Positions 18,099-27,253 of a DNA stretch of 64,000 bases are shown here, piece by piece. The position numbers were made by a program, and so were the translations under genes. How positions within the stretch are numbered: the stretch's first letter is position 1; each line of letters opens with the position of its first letter. Source of the stretch: Urbifossiella sp046350095 (GTDB lineage: Bacteria > Planctomycetota > Planctomycetia > Gemmatales > Gemmataceae); NCBI GenBank assembly GCA_046350095.1, contig JAXMBA010000010.1:124001-188000 (forward strand). The letters run 5' to 3'. The notes below the pieces were generated by a model. The model saw only the letters and a list, made by a program, of their open reading frames with translations, was not told the DNA's origin and did no database searches.

Positions 18099-19472
18099 TC
18101 AGTCAAACATCCCGATCAGGTCGCCGACGCCGGCCAGCGTCTCGAAATCCCAGCAGCGGGCGAGCATCGCGTCGGCCTTCGGCTTCCCGTACTTCGGCTC
18201 CACAGCCCGGCGGAACTTCGCCTCCACCTCCTGATCTGTCATCGGGTTGCCCGCGTGGCCGCGCGGGAACTCGACCTCCTGAACCAGCTTCCGGCCGTCG
18301 TTGAGCGTGACGGTGATGCGGTTCGGAATCCCCTTCGGGTAGCGCGACGAGAGGGCGTCGTCGAGGTGAACCTGCACCTTTCCGGTGAGGTCGAGCAGGG
18401 AGGGCTCCGTGAACCGCGCCTCGTCGAACGTGGGCAGGTATACGTCGCCGTCCATGAGGGCCGCGGCGGTGCAGTAGGGAAGGGAGTGGTCGGCCGTCTC
18501 GCGCGTCTTCGGCGTCCACGCCTGGGGGTACTTGCCGATAATGTTGTAGCTCGCCTCGAACGTCTCGATGTCGATCGACTTCACGTTCGACACGTCGCCG
18601 CGGAGTTCCTGGCGGAGCCGTAGCGCGGCGTCGATGGCGCTCTGCGAATGGTACTCCGCCGGCCAGAACTTGATGTAGGTCTTGTTGATCATGAACCCGT
18701 CGAAGTTCCCGAGCTCGGCGCCGAACGGGGCCGGGTCAAACGCCCCCTGTGACACCAGCTTGAAGAAGCCGAGGTCGCCCTCGAAGATCGGCGCCGGGCC
18801 GCTCAGGCCCTCGCCGGCGAGCGTGGCGGCGAACACGCCGTTGCGGGCGGCGTTGGCGAAGGCGCACCCCTTCCACTCGCTCAGCTCACCACTACGCGTC
18901 TGGCGGAGGGCGACGTTGCACACCCCCGCGATCCCGACCGCGTGGACCAGCTTCGCCGCGTCGAGGCCGAGGAGTTTCCCGGCGGCGACCGCGGACGAGA
19001 TGGCCCCGTAGGTGACGTGATCGACGCCGTGCTTTCGCAGGCTGGCCGCGTCGCAGAAGCGGCACTGGATCTCGTACGCGAGCACGGCGGCGGTGATGAG
19101 GTCGCGGCCGCCGCGGCCCGCGGCCTCGCCGGCGGCGAACACAGCCGCGAAGTTGTCACTGGGGTGCGCCGGCTCCTTCGACAGGTACGTGTCGTTGAAG
19201 TCGAGGTAGCGGATGAGGAGGCCGTTCACGAACGCCGCCCACTCGGGACTGCTGCGGCCGCCGCCGAGCAGCGACGCCCCGGGATGCCCGCTGACGCGGA
19301 GGGCGCACCGCTTCGCGGTGTGGTACGCCTCGGCCGGCATCGCCCCCACGGCGGTGGCGAGCGAGTCGATGACGCGCCGCTTGGCCTCGTGTACCGCCTC
19401 GGGCGTCAGCTTCTCGAACGTCAGGTCGGTGGCGTACCTGGCGAGGCGGGCGGCGAGCGTCGGTGCGGCCAT
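18099..19472 (-). CDS. MmgE/PrpD family protein (2-methylcitrate dehydratase-like)
   Basis: A 457-residue full-length MmgE/PrpD protein. Family phrases include RVIDSLATAVGAMPAEAYH near residue 35, an all-helical N-terminal half with GGRSSPEWAAFVNGLLIRY and DNFAAVFAAGEAAGRGGRD, and the later KFWPAEYHSQSAIDAALRL. Members dehydrate 2-methylcitrate in propionate catabolism or act on related tricarboxylates, but paralogues such as cis-aconitate decarboxylase share the fold. No prpB or prpC neighbour is present, so the substrate is open. Cytoplasmic. Lies 49 bp downstream of the UvrA gene on the same strand. Confidence 0.9.
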   Translation of the reverse strand: MAAPTLAARLARYATDLTFEKLTPEAVHEAKRRVIDSLATAVGAMPAEAYHTAKRCALRVSGHPGASLLGGGRSSPEWAAFVNGLLIRYLDFNDTYLSKEPAHPSDNFAAVFAAGEAAGRGGRDLITAAVLAYEIQCRFCDAASLRKHGVDHVTYGAISSAVAAGKLLGLDAAKLVHAVGIAGVCNVALRQTRSGELSEWKGCAFANAARNGVFAATLAGEGLSGPAPIFEGDLGFFKLVSQGAFDPAPFGAELGNFDGFMINKTYIKFWPAEYHSQSAIDAALRLRQELRGDVSNVKSIDIETFEASYNIIGKYPQAWTPKTRETADHSLPYCTAAALMDGDVYLPTFDEARFTEPSLLDLTGKVQVHLDDALSSRYPKGIPNRITVTLNDGRKLVQEVEFPRGHAGNPMTDQEVEAKFRRAVEPKYGKPKADAMLARCWDFETLAGVGDLIGMFD

Positions 19473-19521
19473 GCGTGGTCCCCGGGGCGGATGCGTTCGG
19501 GGATGTTCTACGGCACGGCCG

Positions 19522-22500
19522 TCAGCCGGCTTCCTTGTCGCGCCCGTGCGCCTCGCGGAAGCCGGCCAGGTGCTCCGTCAGGAGTTGCTTCAGCGCCGGG
19601 GCGTGGAAGTGGTCCGCGGTGACGAACTGGAGGTGCATCACGGTCGCCCCGCCGGCCCGGTCGTCGATCAACTCCGCGCCGCGGCCGAATTGCTCGATGC
19701 GGCTCAGGTTGAACTGGCCGCGGCGGCCGACGAATTGCACGACGAGTGCGTCGGCGTCCTTCGTCCGCCACCGCCCCCACGAACGCGTCGCCCCCGGCAC
19801 TTTGACGAGAATCGCGTCGCGGTTGTCCCACTTCACCTCGGCGTCGGGCTCGATGTCGCGGACGAGCTTGAGCAGCTTTGGGAGGAGGGTGCGGTCCCAG
19901 CGGGCGCCGCGGCCGGGCGGGAAGCCCTTGTCCGACAGGTGCCACTTCTCGCCGTCCTTCTTCCAGGGCATGTTCGCCTCGACACCCGCGGCCGTCGGCT
20001 GCTGTCGCGTCTTGAAGGCGGCGATGGCTTGCCCCAGGAACTCGCGGAACGCCGGGGTGTCGATCTCGGCCTTCTTGTGGACGATGACGACGGCGTACTG
20101 CGCCCCGGGACAGGTGCCGACCTCGACGCGCTTCTCGTCGCGCGACAGGCCTTCTAGGCCGGGCGTGTCGGAGAGCGGGCGCAACGCAAGCTTTGCAGCG
20201 AGCGAGTCTTGCCTAAACGGCTTGCCCGGAACGCGGAATACGAGCTTCAGGTACGCCTCGTGGCCGGTCATTGCGTGGAGGAACCAGCCGTCGGACTTCT
20301 TCGGGGCACCGACTTCCACGATGCTGCGGTGGTTCCAGTTCGTCTCGCCGAAGCCGTCGGCCTTCTCGATCTCGCCGATCACCCACGCCAGCGCGGCGCC
20401 GTCCCACTTCGCCGGCTTCCCCGTCGTGGTGACGCGGTCCTTCGTGTGCCACTTCGGGCCGTCGGCTTCCCAGGGAAGGGCGTGCTCCTTCCCGACCTCG
20501 GCGATGTCCAGGTCGCCGACACGCTCGCGCCGCGCCGCCTCGGAGTCGAACGGCACGCGCTCGCCGTGCGGGCCGGCGTCGAGAATCCCCTTCAGGATGC
20601 GGCCGGTGTGCGACTCCGTCACCTGTGCCACGTCTTCGGGCGTCCCCGCGGCGACGACGCGGCCGCCGCCGACGCCGCCGTCCGGCCCCATGTCCAGCAC
20701 CCAGTCGGCCGACTTGATCACGTCCAGGTTGTGCTCGACGACGATCACAGTGTTCCCCAGATCGACGAGCCGCTGGAGCACGTCAAGCAGCTTGCGGATG
20801 TCGTCGAAGTGAAGGCCGGTCGTCGGCTCGTCTAGGAGGTAGAGCGTCTTGCCGGTGCTGGGCCGGGCCAGCTCGGCGGCGAGCTTCACGCGCTGGGCCT
20901 CGCCGCCGCTCATCGTCGGGGCCGGTTGGCCGAGCGCCATGTAGCCGAGGCCCACGTCATCAAGCGTTTGCAACACCACGCGAATTTTGGGAATGTTGCC
21001 GAACAGCGCCAGCGCCTCGGACACGCGGAGGTTAAGCACGTCGGCGACGCTCTTGCCGTGGTACTTCACGGCCAGCGTCTCGGGGTTGTAGCGGGTGCCC
21101 TTGCAGGTGTCGCACTCGACCCACACGTCCGGGAGGAAGTGCATTTCGATCCGTTTCTGGCCGTTGCCCTCACACGCCTCGCAGCGGCCTCCTTTCTGGT
21201 TGAAGCTGAACCGCCGCGGGTGGTAACCGCGGACTTTCGACTCGGGCAGCCGGGCGAACAGCTCGCGGATCAGGTCAAAGACGCCGGTGTACGTCGCCGG
21301 GTTGCTCGACGGCGAGTTGCCGATCGGGTCCTGATCGACGTTGATGATCTTGTCGATGTGCTCCAGCCCGCGGATGTCGTCGTGCGCGGCGGCGACGGTG
21401 CGGGCGCGGTGGAGCCGGCGGGCGAGCGTGTTGTAAAGCACCTCGTTCACCAGCGACGACTTCCCCGACCCGCTCACGCCGGTGACGGCGACGAACGCCC
21501 CTAGCGGCAGGTGGGCGTCCACGTTGCGGAGGTTGTTCTGCCGGGCGCCGATGACCGACAGAACGCCGGCGGTGGGGGCGACTTCGGCCAGTGCCCCGGG
21601 CGCGTGGGCTGTGCCGGCGGGGATGCGGCGGTTGGTCGGGATCGGAATCGCCAGCGCCCCCGACAGGTACTTGCCGGTGAGGGACGCGGGCGCCTTCGCC
21701 ACCTTGTTCGGGGGGCCGGCCGCGGTGATCTCGCCGCCGCGGTCGCCGGCACCTGGGCCGAAGTCGAGGAGGTAGTCGGCGGCGGCGATCACCTCGCGGT
21801 CGTGTTCGACCAGAACCAGCGTGTTACCCAGGTCGCGCAGCCGCTTCAGCGCCTCGAGGAGGCGCTCGTTGTCGCGCGGGTGGAGGCCGATGGTCGGCTC
21901 GTCGAGGACGTACAGCACGCCGGTCAGGCCGCTGCCGATCTGTGATGCCAGCCGGATGCGCTGCGCCTCGCCGCCGGACAGCGTCGGACCGGGCCGCGAC
22001 AGCGCGAGGTAGTCGAGGCCGACATCGACGAGAAACTTCAGGCGACTGCGGATTTCGCGGAGTACCTCGCCGGCGACCTGCTGGTCGTGCTTGGACAGGT
22101 CGAGCCTGGTGACGAGGCGGAGGGAGTCGCCGAGCGGCTTGGCGCCGAGTTCCCCGAGTGTGAGGCCGGCGAAGCGCGTCGCCGCGGCGTCGGCGCGGAG
22201 TCGCGAGCCGCGGCAGGTGGAGCAGGGGACTTCGTCGACGAGTTGGTCGAGCCGCTGGCGGTAGACGAACGAGACGCGGTTGGCCTCGTCCACGGCGGGG
22301 AACAGGCCCTTGTATTGGAACTTCGGGGAAGGGGAGGGCGCGGTGGCCTTCTTGGCCTTTCCCTTGGGTGTTCCGCCCCGCGGCAAAACCGCTAGCGGCA
22401 ACCAGGCTTCACCCGTCCCGTGGAGGATGACGCGCTGGGCGGCGGCGTCGAGCTTCTCGTAGGGCGTGTCGAGGTCGAAGCCGGCGTGGCGCCCGATCGC

Positions 22501-25500
22501 TTCGGCGAACGGCAGCCACGCCCCGTCCACGTCGGGCCAGCCTGCGACGGCGCCGTCGCGTACGGAGAGTGCCGGGTCACGAATCAGCATCGCCGGGTTG
22601 GCGCCGCGCTGGACGCCGAGCCCCTCGCACGTCGGGCACCAGCCGAGCGGACTGTTGAACGAGTAGTGGTGCGGGTTCAGCGGCTCGAAGCTGAGGTTGC
22701 ACCGCTCGCACGCCAGGTGCTGCGAGTAGTGGTCCAGCTTCCACTGGGGCTCCGGCTTGTTCGCGTCCACGAAGGCGATGTGCATGACCCCGCGGCCGAG
22801 CTCCAGCGCCTGCTCCACGGCCTCGGCCACGCGGGTGCGGGTGCCCGGTTTCACCACATTGCGATCGACTACGACTTCGACGCGGTGCTTGCGGCGGTGG
22901 TCGATCGCCGGCGGCTCGTCGAGGTTGTAGCTGGTGCCGTCCACGCGCATCCGCACGTACCCGGCGCGGCGAATCTCCTCCCACAGCGTGTCGTACTTCT
23001 CCTGCCCCTTCCGGTCGACGGGAGCCAGGATGTAGAGCTTTGTTCCCTCAGGGAGTGACAACACCTTGTCCACAATCTCGTCGGCCGACTGCGTGCCGAC
23101 GGCGTCGCCGCACCTGGGGCAGTGCCGCTGGCCGAGGCGGGCGTACAGGATGCGGAGGTAGTCGTACACCTCGGTGATGGTGCCGACGGTGCTGCGCGGG
23201 CTCTTGCTCGTCGTCTTCTGCTCGATGCTGATGGCCGGCGACAGCCCCGTGACGTGCTCGACCTTCGGCTTCTGCACCTGCCCCAGGAATTGCCGGGCGT
23301 AGCTGGACAGGCTCTCGACGTAGCGCCGCTGCCCCTCGGCGTAGATTGTGTCAAGCGCGAGCGACGACTTCCCCGAGCCGCTGGGGCCGCAGAACACCGT
23401 CATCTGCTCCCGGGGGAGCTTGCAGTTGACGTGCTTCAGGTTGTGCTGCGCGGCGCCCTCGACCTCGACGTGCGTGATGTAGCGCTGTTTCGAGTTTCGA
23501 GTTTCGAGTTTCGTGTTTCGGACGGTCGCTTGCGGCTTGGCGTTGGGAAACAGGATCGGCTTCAGCGCCGCCCCGGTGTGCGACCCCTTCACCTTCGCCA
23601 CCTGTTCCGGCGTGCCGGTGGCGACGACGTGGCCGCCGCCGCTGCCGCCCTCCGGGCCCATGTCGATGAGCCAATCCGCCGTCTTGATGACATCCAGGTT
23701 GTGCTCGATGACGAGTACTGTGTTCCCGGCCGCGGCGAAGCCGTGTAGTACGTCGAGGAGCTTCCGCACGTCCTCGAAGTGGAGGCCCGTCGTCGGCTCG
23801 TCGAGGATGTAGAGCGTCTTCCCGGTCCCCTTGCGAACCAGCTCCTTCGCCAGCTTGATCCGCTGAGCCTCGCCGCCCGACAGGGTAGGGGAGGGCTGAC
23901 CGAGCTTGACGTAATCGAGCCCCACGTCGTGGAGGGTTTGCAGCATTGCTCGAATCTTCGGGACGTGCTCGAAGTGGTCGAGCGCCTGACCCACCTCCAT
24001 CTCCAGCGTGTCGTGGATCGACCGGCCGCGGTACTTGACCTGGAGCGTCTCGCGGTTGAACCGCCGCCCCTCGCACACCGAGCACGTCACCCACACGTCG
24101 GCCAGGAAATCCATTTCGAGTTTGGTCGCGCCGTTCCCCTCACACGCCTCGCAGCGGCCGCCGGGGCGGTTGAAGCTGAACCGGCTCGGCGTGTAGCCGC
24201 GCGTCTTGGCGTCGGTCATGTCCGCGTACAGTGACCGCACCTCGTCCCACAGCTTGATGTAGGTCGACGGGTTTGAGCGCGGGGTCCGCCCGATCGGCTT
24301 CTGGTCGATGTCGATGACCTTGTCGATCTGCTCGGCGCCCTCGATACGCTCGTGCGCGCCGACGGTGTGGTCGGCCTCATCGGCCTCCTCGTCGTTGGAG
24401 GAGTCTCCGCGGCCGGCGGCGGTCAGCGCTTCCTTCAAGATGTCGTTGATGAGCGACGACTTCCCCGAACCGCTGACGCCGGTCACGACCGTCAGCACGC
24501 CCACGGGGATGTCCACGGTCACGTTCTTGAGGTTGTTCTGCTTCGCACCAACCACCCGGATTTGCCGCTTCGGATCGATCTTCCGGCGCTCGGCGGGGAT
24601 GGCGATTTCCTTCGTCCCGTTGAGGAATTGACCTGTCAAGCTGGCAGGGTTGGCGAACACTTCGGCGGGCGGGCCGGCGGCGACGACGTGGCCGCCGCGC
24701 ACACCGGGGCCGGGGCCGAAGTCCACGAGGAAATCGGCGGCGCGCATCGTGTCCTCGTCGTGCTCGACCACGAGGACCGTGTTGCCCATGTCGCGGAGCC
24801 GTTCGAGGCTCGCCAGCAGCCGGGCGTTGTCGCGCGGGTGGAGGCCGATGCTCGGCTCGTCCAGCACGTACAGCACGCCGACGAGCCCGCTGCCGATCTG
24901 CCCCGCGAGCCGGATGCGCTGGGCCTCGCCCCCCGAAAGCGTCGGGGCAGAGCGGTCCAGCGTCAGGTAGTGGAGGCCGACGTTCAGCAGGAAGCCGAGG
25001 CGGGCGCGGATTTCCTTCAGCAGCTCGCCGGCGATCGTCTTCGCCACGTCGGACAATTTCGCTTCGTAGCCGTCGAACCACGGCACGAGTTCGCCGATGG
25101 GGGAGTTGCCCAGCTCGACGAGCGTCTTGCCGCCGACGCGGACGGCGCGGGCCTGCGGGTTCAGCCGCTGGCCGTGGCACGCGGGGCAGCGGACCTGCCG
25201 CATGTACTTTTCGAGCCGCATCCGCTGCGGCCCCGGGGCGGCCTTCTTGAACTGCGACAGGAGTTGCGGTACCACGCCGTCCCACTTGCCGCCGTGCTTC
25301 CAGACGGTGCCGTTCCGCTGCTTCCACTCCCAGACGATGTGCCGGTCGCCGCTCCCGTTGAGGAGCAGTTCCCGATGCCCGGCGGGGAGCTTACTCCACG
25401 GCGTCTTCAGGTCGATGTCGAGCGACTTGGCCACGCCCTCGTAGACGTGCTTCCGCCAGCGGCCCATCCCCTTCAGCGAGCCGACCAGCGGCACGGCCCC

Positions 25501-26451
25501 GGCGTAAAAGCTGAGCGACGGGTCGGGGATGAGCAGGCCGGGGTCGAACGTGAACTTCGTGCCGAGGCCGTCGCACTCCGGGCACATCCCCGCCGGGCTG
25601 TTGAAGCTGAAGAGCTGCGGCGTCGGCGGGTCATAACTGATGCCGCAGTGGGTGCAGGCGTAGTGCGCGGAGAGGAGGATGTCGTCGGCTGCCGCCTCGC
25701 CCTCGGCGTCGGCGGGGCGGTCACGCTCGACGGTGATCACGAGGTTTCCCTCGGCGAGCGCCAGAGCCTGCTCCACGGCCTCGGCAATGCGGACGCGGTT
25801 GGTCGCCCCCTTCGGCTCGATCCGCAGGCGGTCGATCACGACCTCAATGGTGTGCTTGATCCGCTTGTCGAGCTTCAGGTCGTCGGTCAGCTTCACGACT
25901 CGACCGTCCACCCGGGCCCGGACGTAACCACGCTTCGACATGTCGGCGAAGAAGTCCTTGAACTCCCCCTTCTGGCCACGGACCACCGGCGCCAGGATCA
26001 TGAACCGAGTGTTCTCCTGAAGGGCCAGGACGCGGCCGATGATCTGCTCGCGGGTTTGCGCCGTAATCGGCCGCTCGCACTTCGGGCAGTGCCCCTGGCC
26101 GAGCCGGGCGAAGAGCACCCTCAGGTAGTCCGACACTTCGGTCACGGTGCCGACGGTGCTGCGGGGGTTGCGGCTGGCGGTCTTCTGCTGGATGCTGACG
26201 GCGGGGGACAGGCCGCCGATGTAGTCCACGTCCGGCTTGGGGAGCTGGCCGAGGAACTGGCGTGCGTAACTCGATAGACTCTCGACGTAACGGCGCTGGC
26301 CTTCGGCATAAATGGTGTCGAACGCGAGGGAAGATTTGCCCGAGCCGCTGACGCCGGTGAAGACGATGAGCTTGTCGCGCGGCAGTTCGAGATCGACGTT
26401 TCGGAGGTTGTGCTCCCGCGCCCCGCGGATGACGATGGCCTGGGTGTCCAT
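19522..26451 (-). CDS. uvrA: tandem double UvrA excinuclease subunit with duplicated C-terminal extension
   Basis: A 2309-residue protein made of two complete UvrA units in one chain. Copy 1 covers about residues 1-975 and copy 2 about 990-1950. Each has two ABC ATPase modules, so there are four Walker A motifs (first at 33-40, GVSGSGKS; the first of copy 2 reads GPSGSGKS) and four SGGEAQR signatures, plus the C-terminal zinc module (CEACEGNG...CSVCEG in copy 1, CEACEGNG...CDTCKG in copy 2). UvrA recognises helix-distorting DNA damage and loads UvrB in nucleotide excision repair; it normally works as a dimer. Residues about 1970-2300 add two copies of an unrecognised domain starting LPWEADGPKWH and MPWKKDGEKWH. 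A good AGGAGG lies upstream of the ATG at 26451. Confidence 0.95.
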   Translation of the reverse strand: MDTQAIVIRGAREHNLRNVDLELPRDKLIVFTGVSGSGKSSLAFDTIYAEGQRRYVESLSSYARQFLGQLPKPDVDYIGGLSPAVSIQQKTASRNPRSTVGTVTEVSDYLRVLFARLGQGHCPKCERPITAQTREQIIGRVLALQENTRFMILAPVVRGQKGEFKDFFADMSKRGYVRARVDGRVVKLTDDLKLDKRIKHTIEVVIDRLRIEPKGATNRVRIAEAVEQALALAEGNLVITVERDRPADAEGEAAADDILLSAHYACTHCGISYDPPTPQLFSFNSPAGMCPECDGLGTKFTFDPGLLIPDPSLSFYAGAVPLVGSLKGMGRWRKHVYEGVAKSLDIDLKTPWSKLPAGHRELLLNGSGDRHIVWEWKQRNGTVWKHGGKWDGVVPQLLSQFKKAAPGPQRMRLEKYMRQVRCPACHGQRLNPQARAVRVGGKTLVELGNSPIGELVPWFDGYEAKLSDVAKTIAGELLKEIRARLGFLLNVGLHYLTLDRSAPTLSGGEAQRIRLAGQIGSGLVGVLYVLDEPSIGLHPRDNARLLASLERLRDMGNTVLVVEHDEDTMRAADFLVDFGPGPGVRGGHVVAAGPPAEVFANPASLTGQFLNGTKEIAIPAERRKIDPKRQIRVVGAKQNNLKNVTVDIPVGVLTVVTGVSGSGKSSLINDILKEALTAAGRGDSSNDEEADEADHTVGAHERIEGAEQIDKVIDIDQKPIGRTPRSNPSTYIKLWDEVRSLYADMTDAKTRGYTPSRFSFNRPGGRCEACEGNGATKLEMDFLADVWVTCSVCEGRRFNRETLQVKYRGRSIHDTLEMEVGQALDHFEHVPKIRAMLQTLHDVGLDYVKLGQPSPTLSGGEAQRIKLAKELVRKGTGKTLYILDEPTTGLHFEDVRKLLDVLHGFAAAGNTVLVIEHNLDVIKTADWLIDMGPEGGSGGGHVVATGTPEQVAKVKGSHTGAALKPILFPNAKPQATVRNTKLETRNSKQRYITHVEVEGAAQHNLKHVNCKLPREQMTVFCGPSGSGKSSLALDTIYAEGQRRYVESLSSYARQFLGQVQKPKVEHVTGLSPAISIEQKTTSKSPRSTVGTITEVYDYLRILYARLGQRHCPRCGDAVGTQSADEIVDKVLSLPEGTKLYILAPVDRKGQEKYDTLWEEIRRAGYVRMRVDGTSYNLDEPPAIDHRRKHRVEVVVDRNVVKPGTRTRVAEAVEQALELGRGVMHIAFVDANKPEPQWKLDHYSQHLACERCNLSFEPLNPHHYSFNSPLGWCPTCEGLGVQRGANPAMLIRDPALSVRDGAVAGWPDVDGAWLPFAEAIGRHAGFDLDTPYEKLDAAAQRVILHGTGEAWLPLAVLPRGGTPKGKAKKATAPSPSPKFQYKGLFPAVDEANRVSFVYRQRLDQLVDEVPCSTCRGSRLRADAAATRFAGLTLGELGAKPLGDSLRLVTRLDLSKHDQQVAGEVLREIRSRLKFLVDVGLDYLALSRPGPTLSGGEAQRIRLASQIGSGLTGVLYVLDEPTIGLHPRDNERLLEALKRLRDLGNTLVLVEHDREVIAAADYLLDFGPGAGDRGGEITAAGPPNKVAKAPASLTGKYLSGALAIPIPTNRRIPAGTAHAPGALAEVAPTAGVLSVIGARQNNLRNVDAHLPLGAFVAVTGVSGSGKSSLVNEVLYNTLARRLHRARTVAAAHDDIRGLEHIDKIINVDQDPIGNSPSSNPATYTGVFDLIRELFARLPESKVRGYHPRRFSFNQKGGRCEACEGNGQKRIEMHFLPDVWVECDTCKGTRYNPETLAVKYHGKSVADVLNLRVSEALALFGNIPKIRVVLQTLDDVGLGYMALGQPAPTMSGGEAQRVKLAAELARPSTGKTLYLLDEPTTGLHFDDIRKLLDVLQRLVDLGNTVIVVEHNLDVIKSADWVLDMGPDGGVGGGRVVAAGTPEDVAQVTESHTGRILKGILDAGPHGERVPFDSEAARRERVGDLDIAEVGKEHALPWEADGPKWHTKDRVTTTGKPAKWDGAALAWVIGEIEKADGFGETNWNHRSIVEVGAPKKSDGWFLHAMTGHEAYLKLVFRVPGKPFRQDSLAAKLALRPLSDTPGLEGLSRDEKRVEVGTCPGAQYAVVIVHKKAEIDTPAFREFLGQAIAAFKTRQQPTAAGVEANMPWKKDGEKWHLSDKGFPPGRGARWDRTLLPKLLKLVRDIEPDAEVKWDNRDAILVKVPGATRSWGRWRTKDADALVVQFVGRRGQFNLSRIEQFGRGAELIDDRAGGATVMHLQFVTADHFHAPALKQLLTEHLAGFREAHGRDKEAG
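23488..23520. repeat. TTTCGAG heptamer tandem repeat inside uvrA
   Basis: About 4.7 direct copies of TTTCGAG (one with T in place of A). It lies in frame within uvrA and codes for residues about 978-988 (RNTKLETRNSK) exactly in the linker between the two UvrA units. Confidence 0.9.
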
Positions 26452-26551
26452 GAGGGCCGAGGCTCCTCCTGAGCGGCGCGAGTAGGGTACGGATGATTAG
26501 TATAGCTGGGGGGTTGGGCGAAGCACACCCGCCGAGGCGGGCGCAATTTCT

Positions 26552-27217
26552 GTGGACGAACGGGAACTTTTGCCTCGGTGCGAACGTCAGACGTGGTGGA
26601 GGGTTGTGAACGACGATGATCGCCGGCTGATCGCGGAGAGCCTGGGTGGACGACGGGATGCCTTCGGCGAGTTGGTAACCCGATATCAAGCCAGGCTTTA
26701 CAACGCTGCGGTCCGGCTGGTGGACAGTCCCGACGACGCCGCCGATGTCGTCCAGGAAGCGTTCCTGAACGCCTACCAGTCGCTCCACGCCTTCAAGGGC
26801 GACGCCGAGTTTTTCACCTGGCTGTACCGGATCGCCTTTAATGGCGCCATCAGCCTGAAACGGAAAAAGCGGCCGGCCAAGAGCCTCGGGGCGGCCGACG
26901 GGGAACCCGGGTTCGAGCCCGCCGACCCCTCCGACTACGTCCGCACCGGGCACGCCTTGGAGCGGAGTGAAGAAGACGCCTTGCTCCATGCGGCGCTCGC
27001 GCGGCTGTCGCCCGAGCACCGCGAGGCGCTGACGATGAAAGACCTCGACGGCCTCCGCTACGAGCAGATGGCCGAGTTGCTCGGGGTGCCGGTCGGGACG
27101 GTTCGGAGCCGCCTTCACCGCGCCCGACTTGAGCTCCGCGGCCTGCTCGCCGAGCTCGACGCCGAGTCCGAAAACAAACGGGGAAGGGGGGAGCGTCCAC
27201 CCCCCGACCCCAACTGA
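26552..27217 (+). CDS. ECF-type sigma-70 family RNA polymerase sigma factor
   Basis: A sigma factor of up to 221 residues. Region 2 is clear (AFGELVTRYQARLYNAAVRL, then DDAADVVQEAFLNAYQSL and FFTWLYRIAFN) and region 4 contains the HTH (LSPEHREALTMKDLDGLRYEQMAEL in two parts, then GVPVGTVRSRLHRARLEL). The start is uncertain: the GTG at 26552 gives the longest form, while an in-frame GTG at 26606 sits just after a GGAGGG and gives about 203 residues. It is followed 36 bp later by a membrane anti-sigma-like gene, the usual pairing, and diverges from uvrA. It recruits RNA polymerase to a stress or envelope regulon that cannot be named from sequence. Confidence 0.93.
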   Translation: MDERELLPRCERQTWWRVVNDDDRRLIAESLGGRRDAFGELVTRYQARLYNAAVRLVDSPDDAADVVQEAFLNAYQSLHAFKGDAEFFTWLYRIAFNGAISLKRKKRPAKSLGAADGEPGFEPADPSDYVRTGHALERSEEDALLHAALARLSPEHREALTMKDLDGLRYEQMAELLGVPVGTVRSRLHRARLELRGLLAELDAESENKRGRGERPPPDPN

Positions 27218-27253
27218 TTACTCCGCCCCCAGGACCGCCGACCCGCGGTTGCC

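Noticed and set aside
24352..26277. 641-residue plus-strand reading frame inside uvrA
   Set aside because: It lies antisense to conserved UvrA ATPase motifs and is composed mostly of Arg, Val, His and Gly.
26900..26930. tRNA T-loop-like sequence GGTTCGAGCCC
   Set aside because: It is inside the sigma factor coding region and has no acceptor, D or anticodon arms around it.
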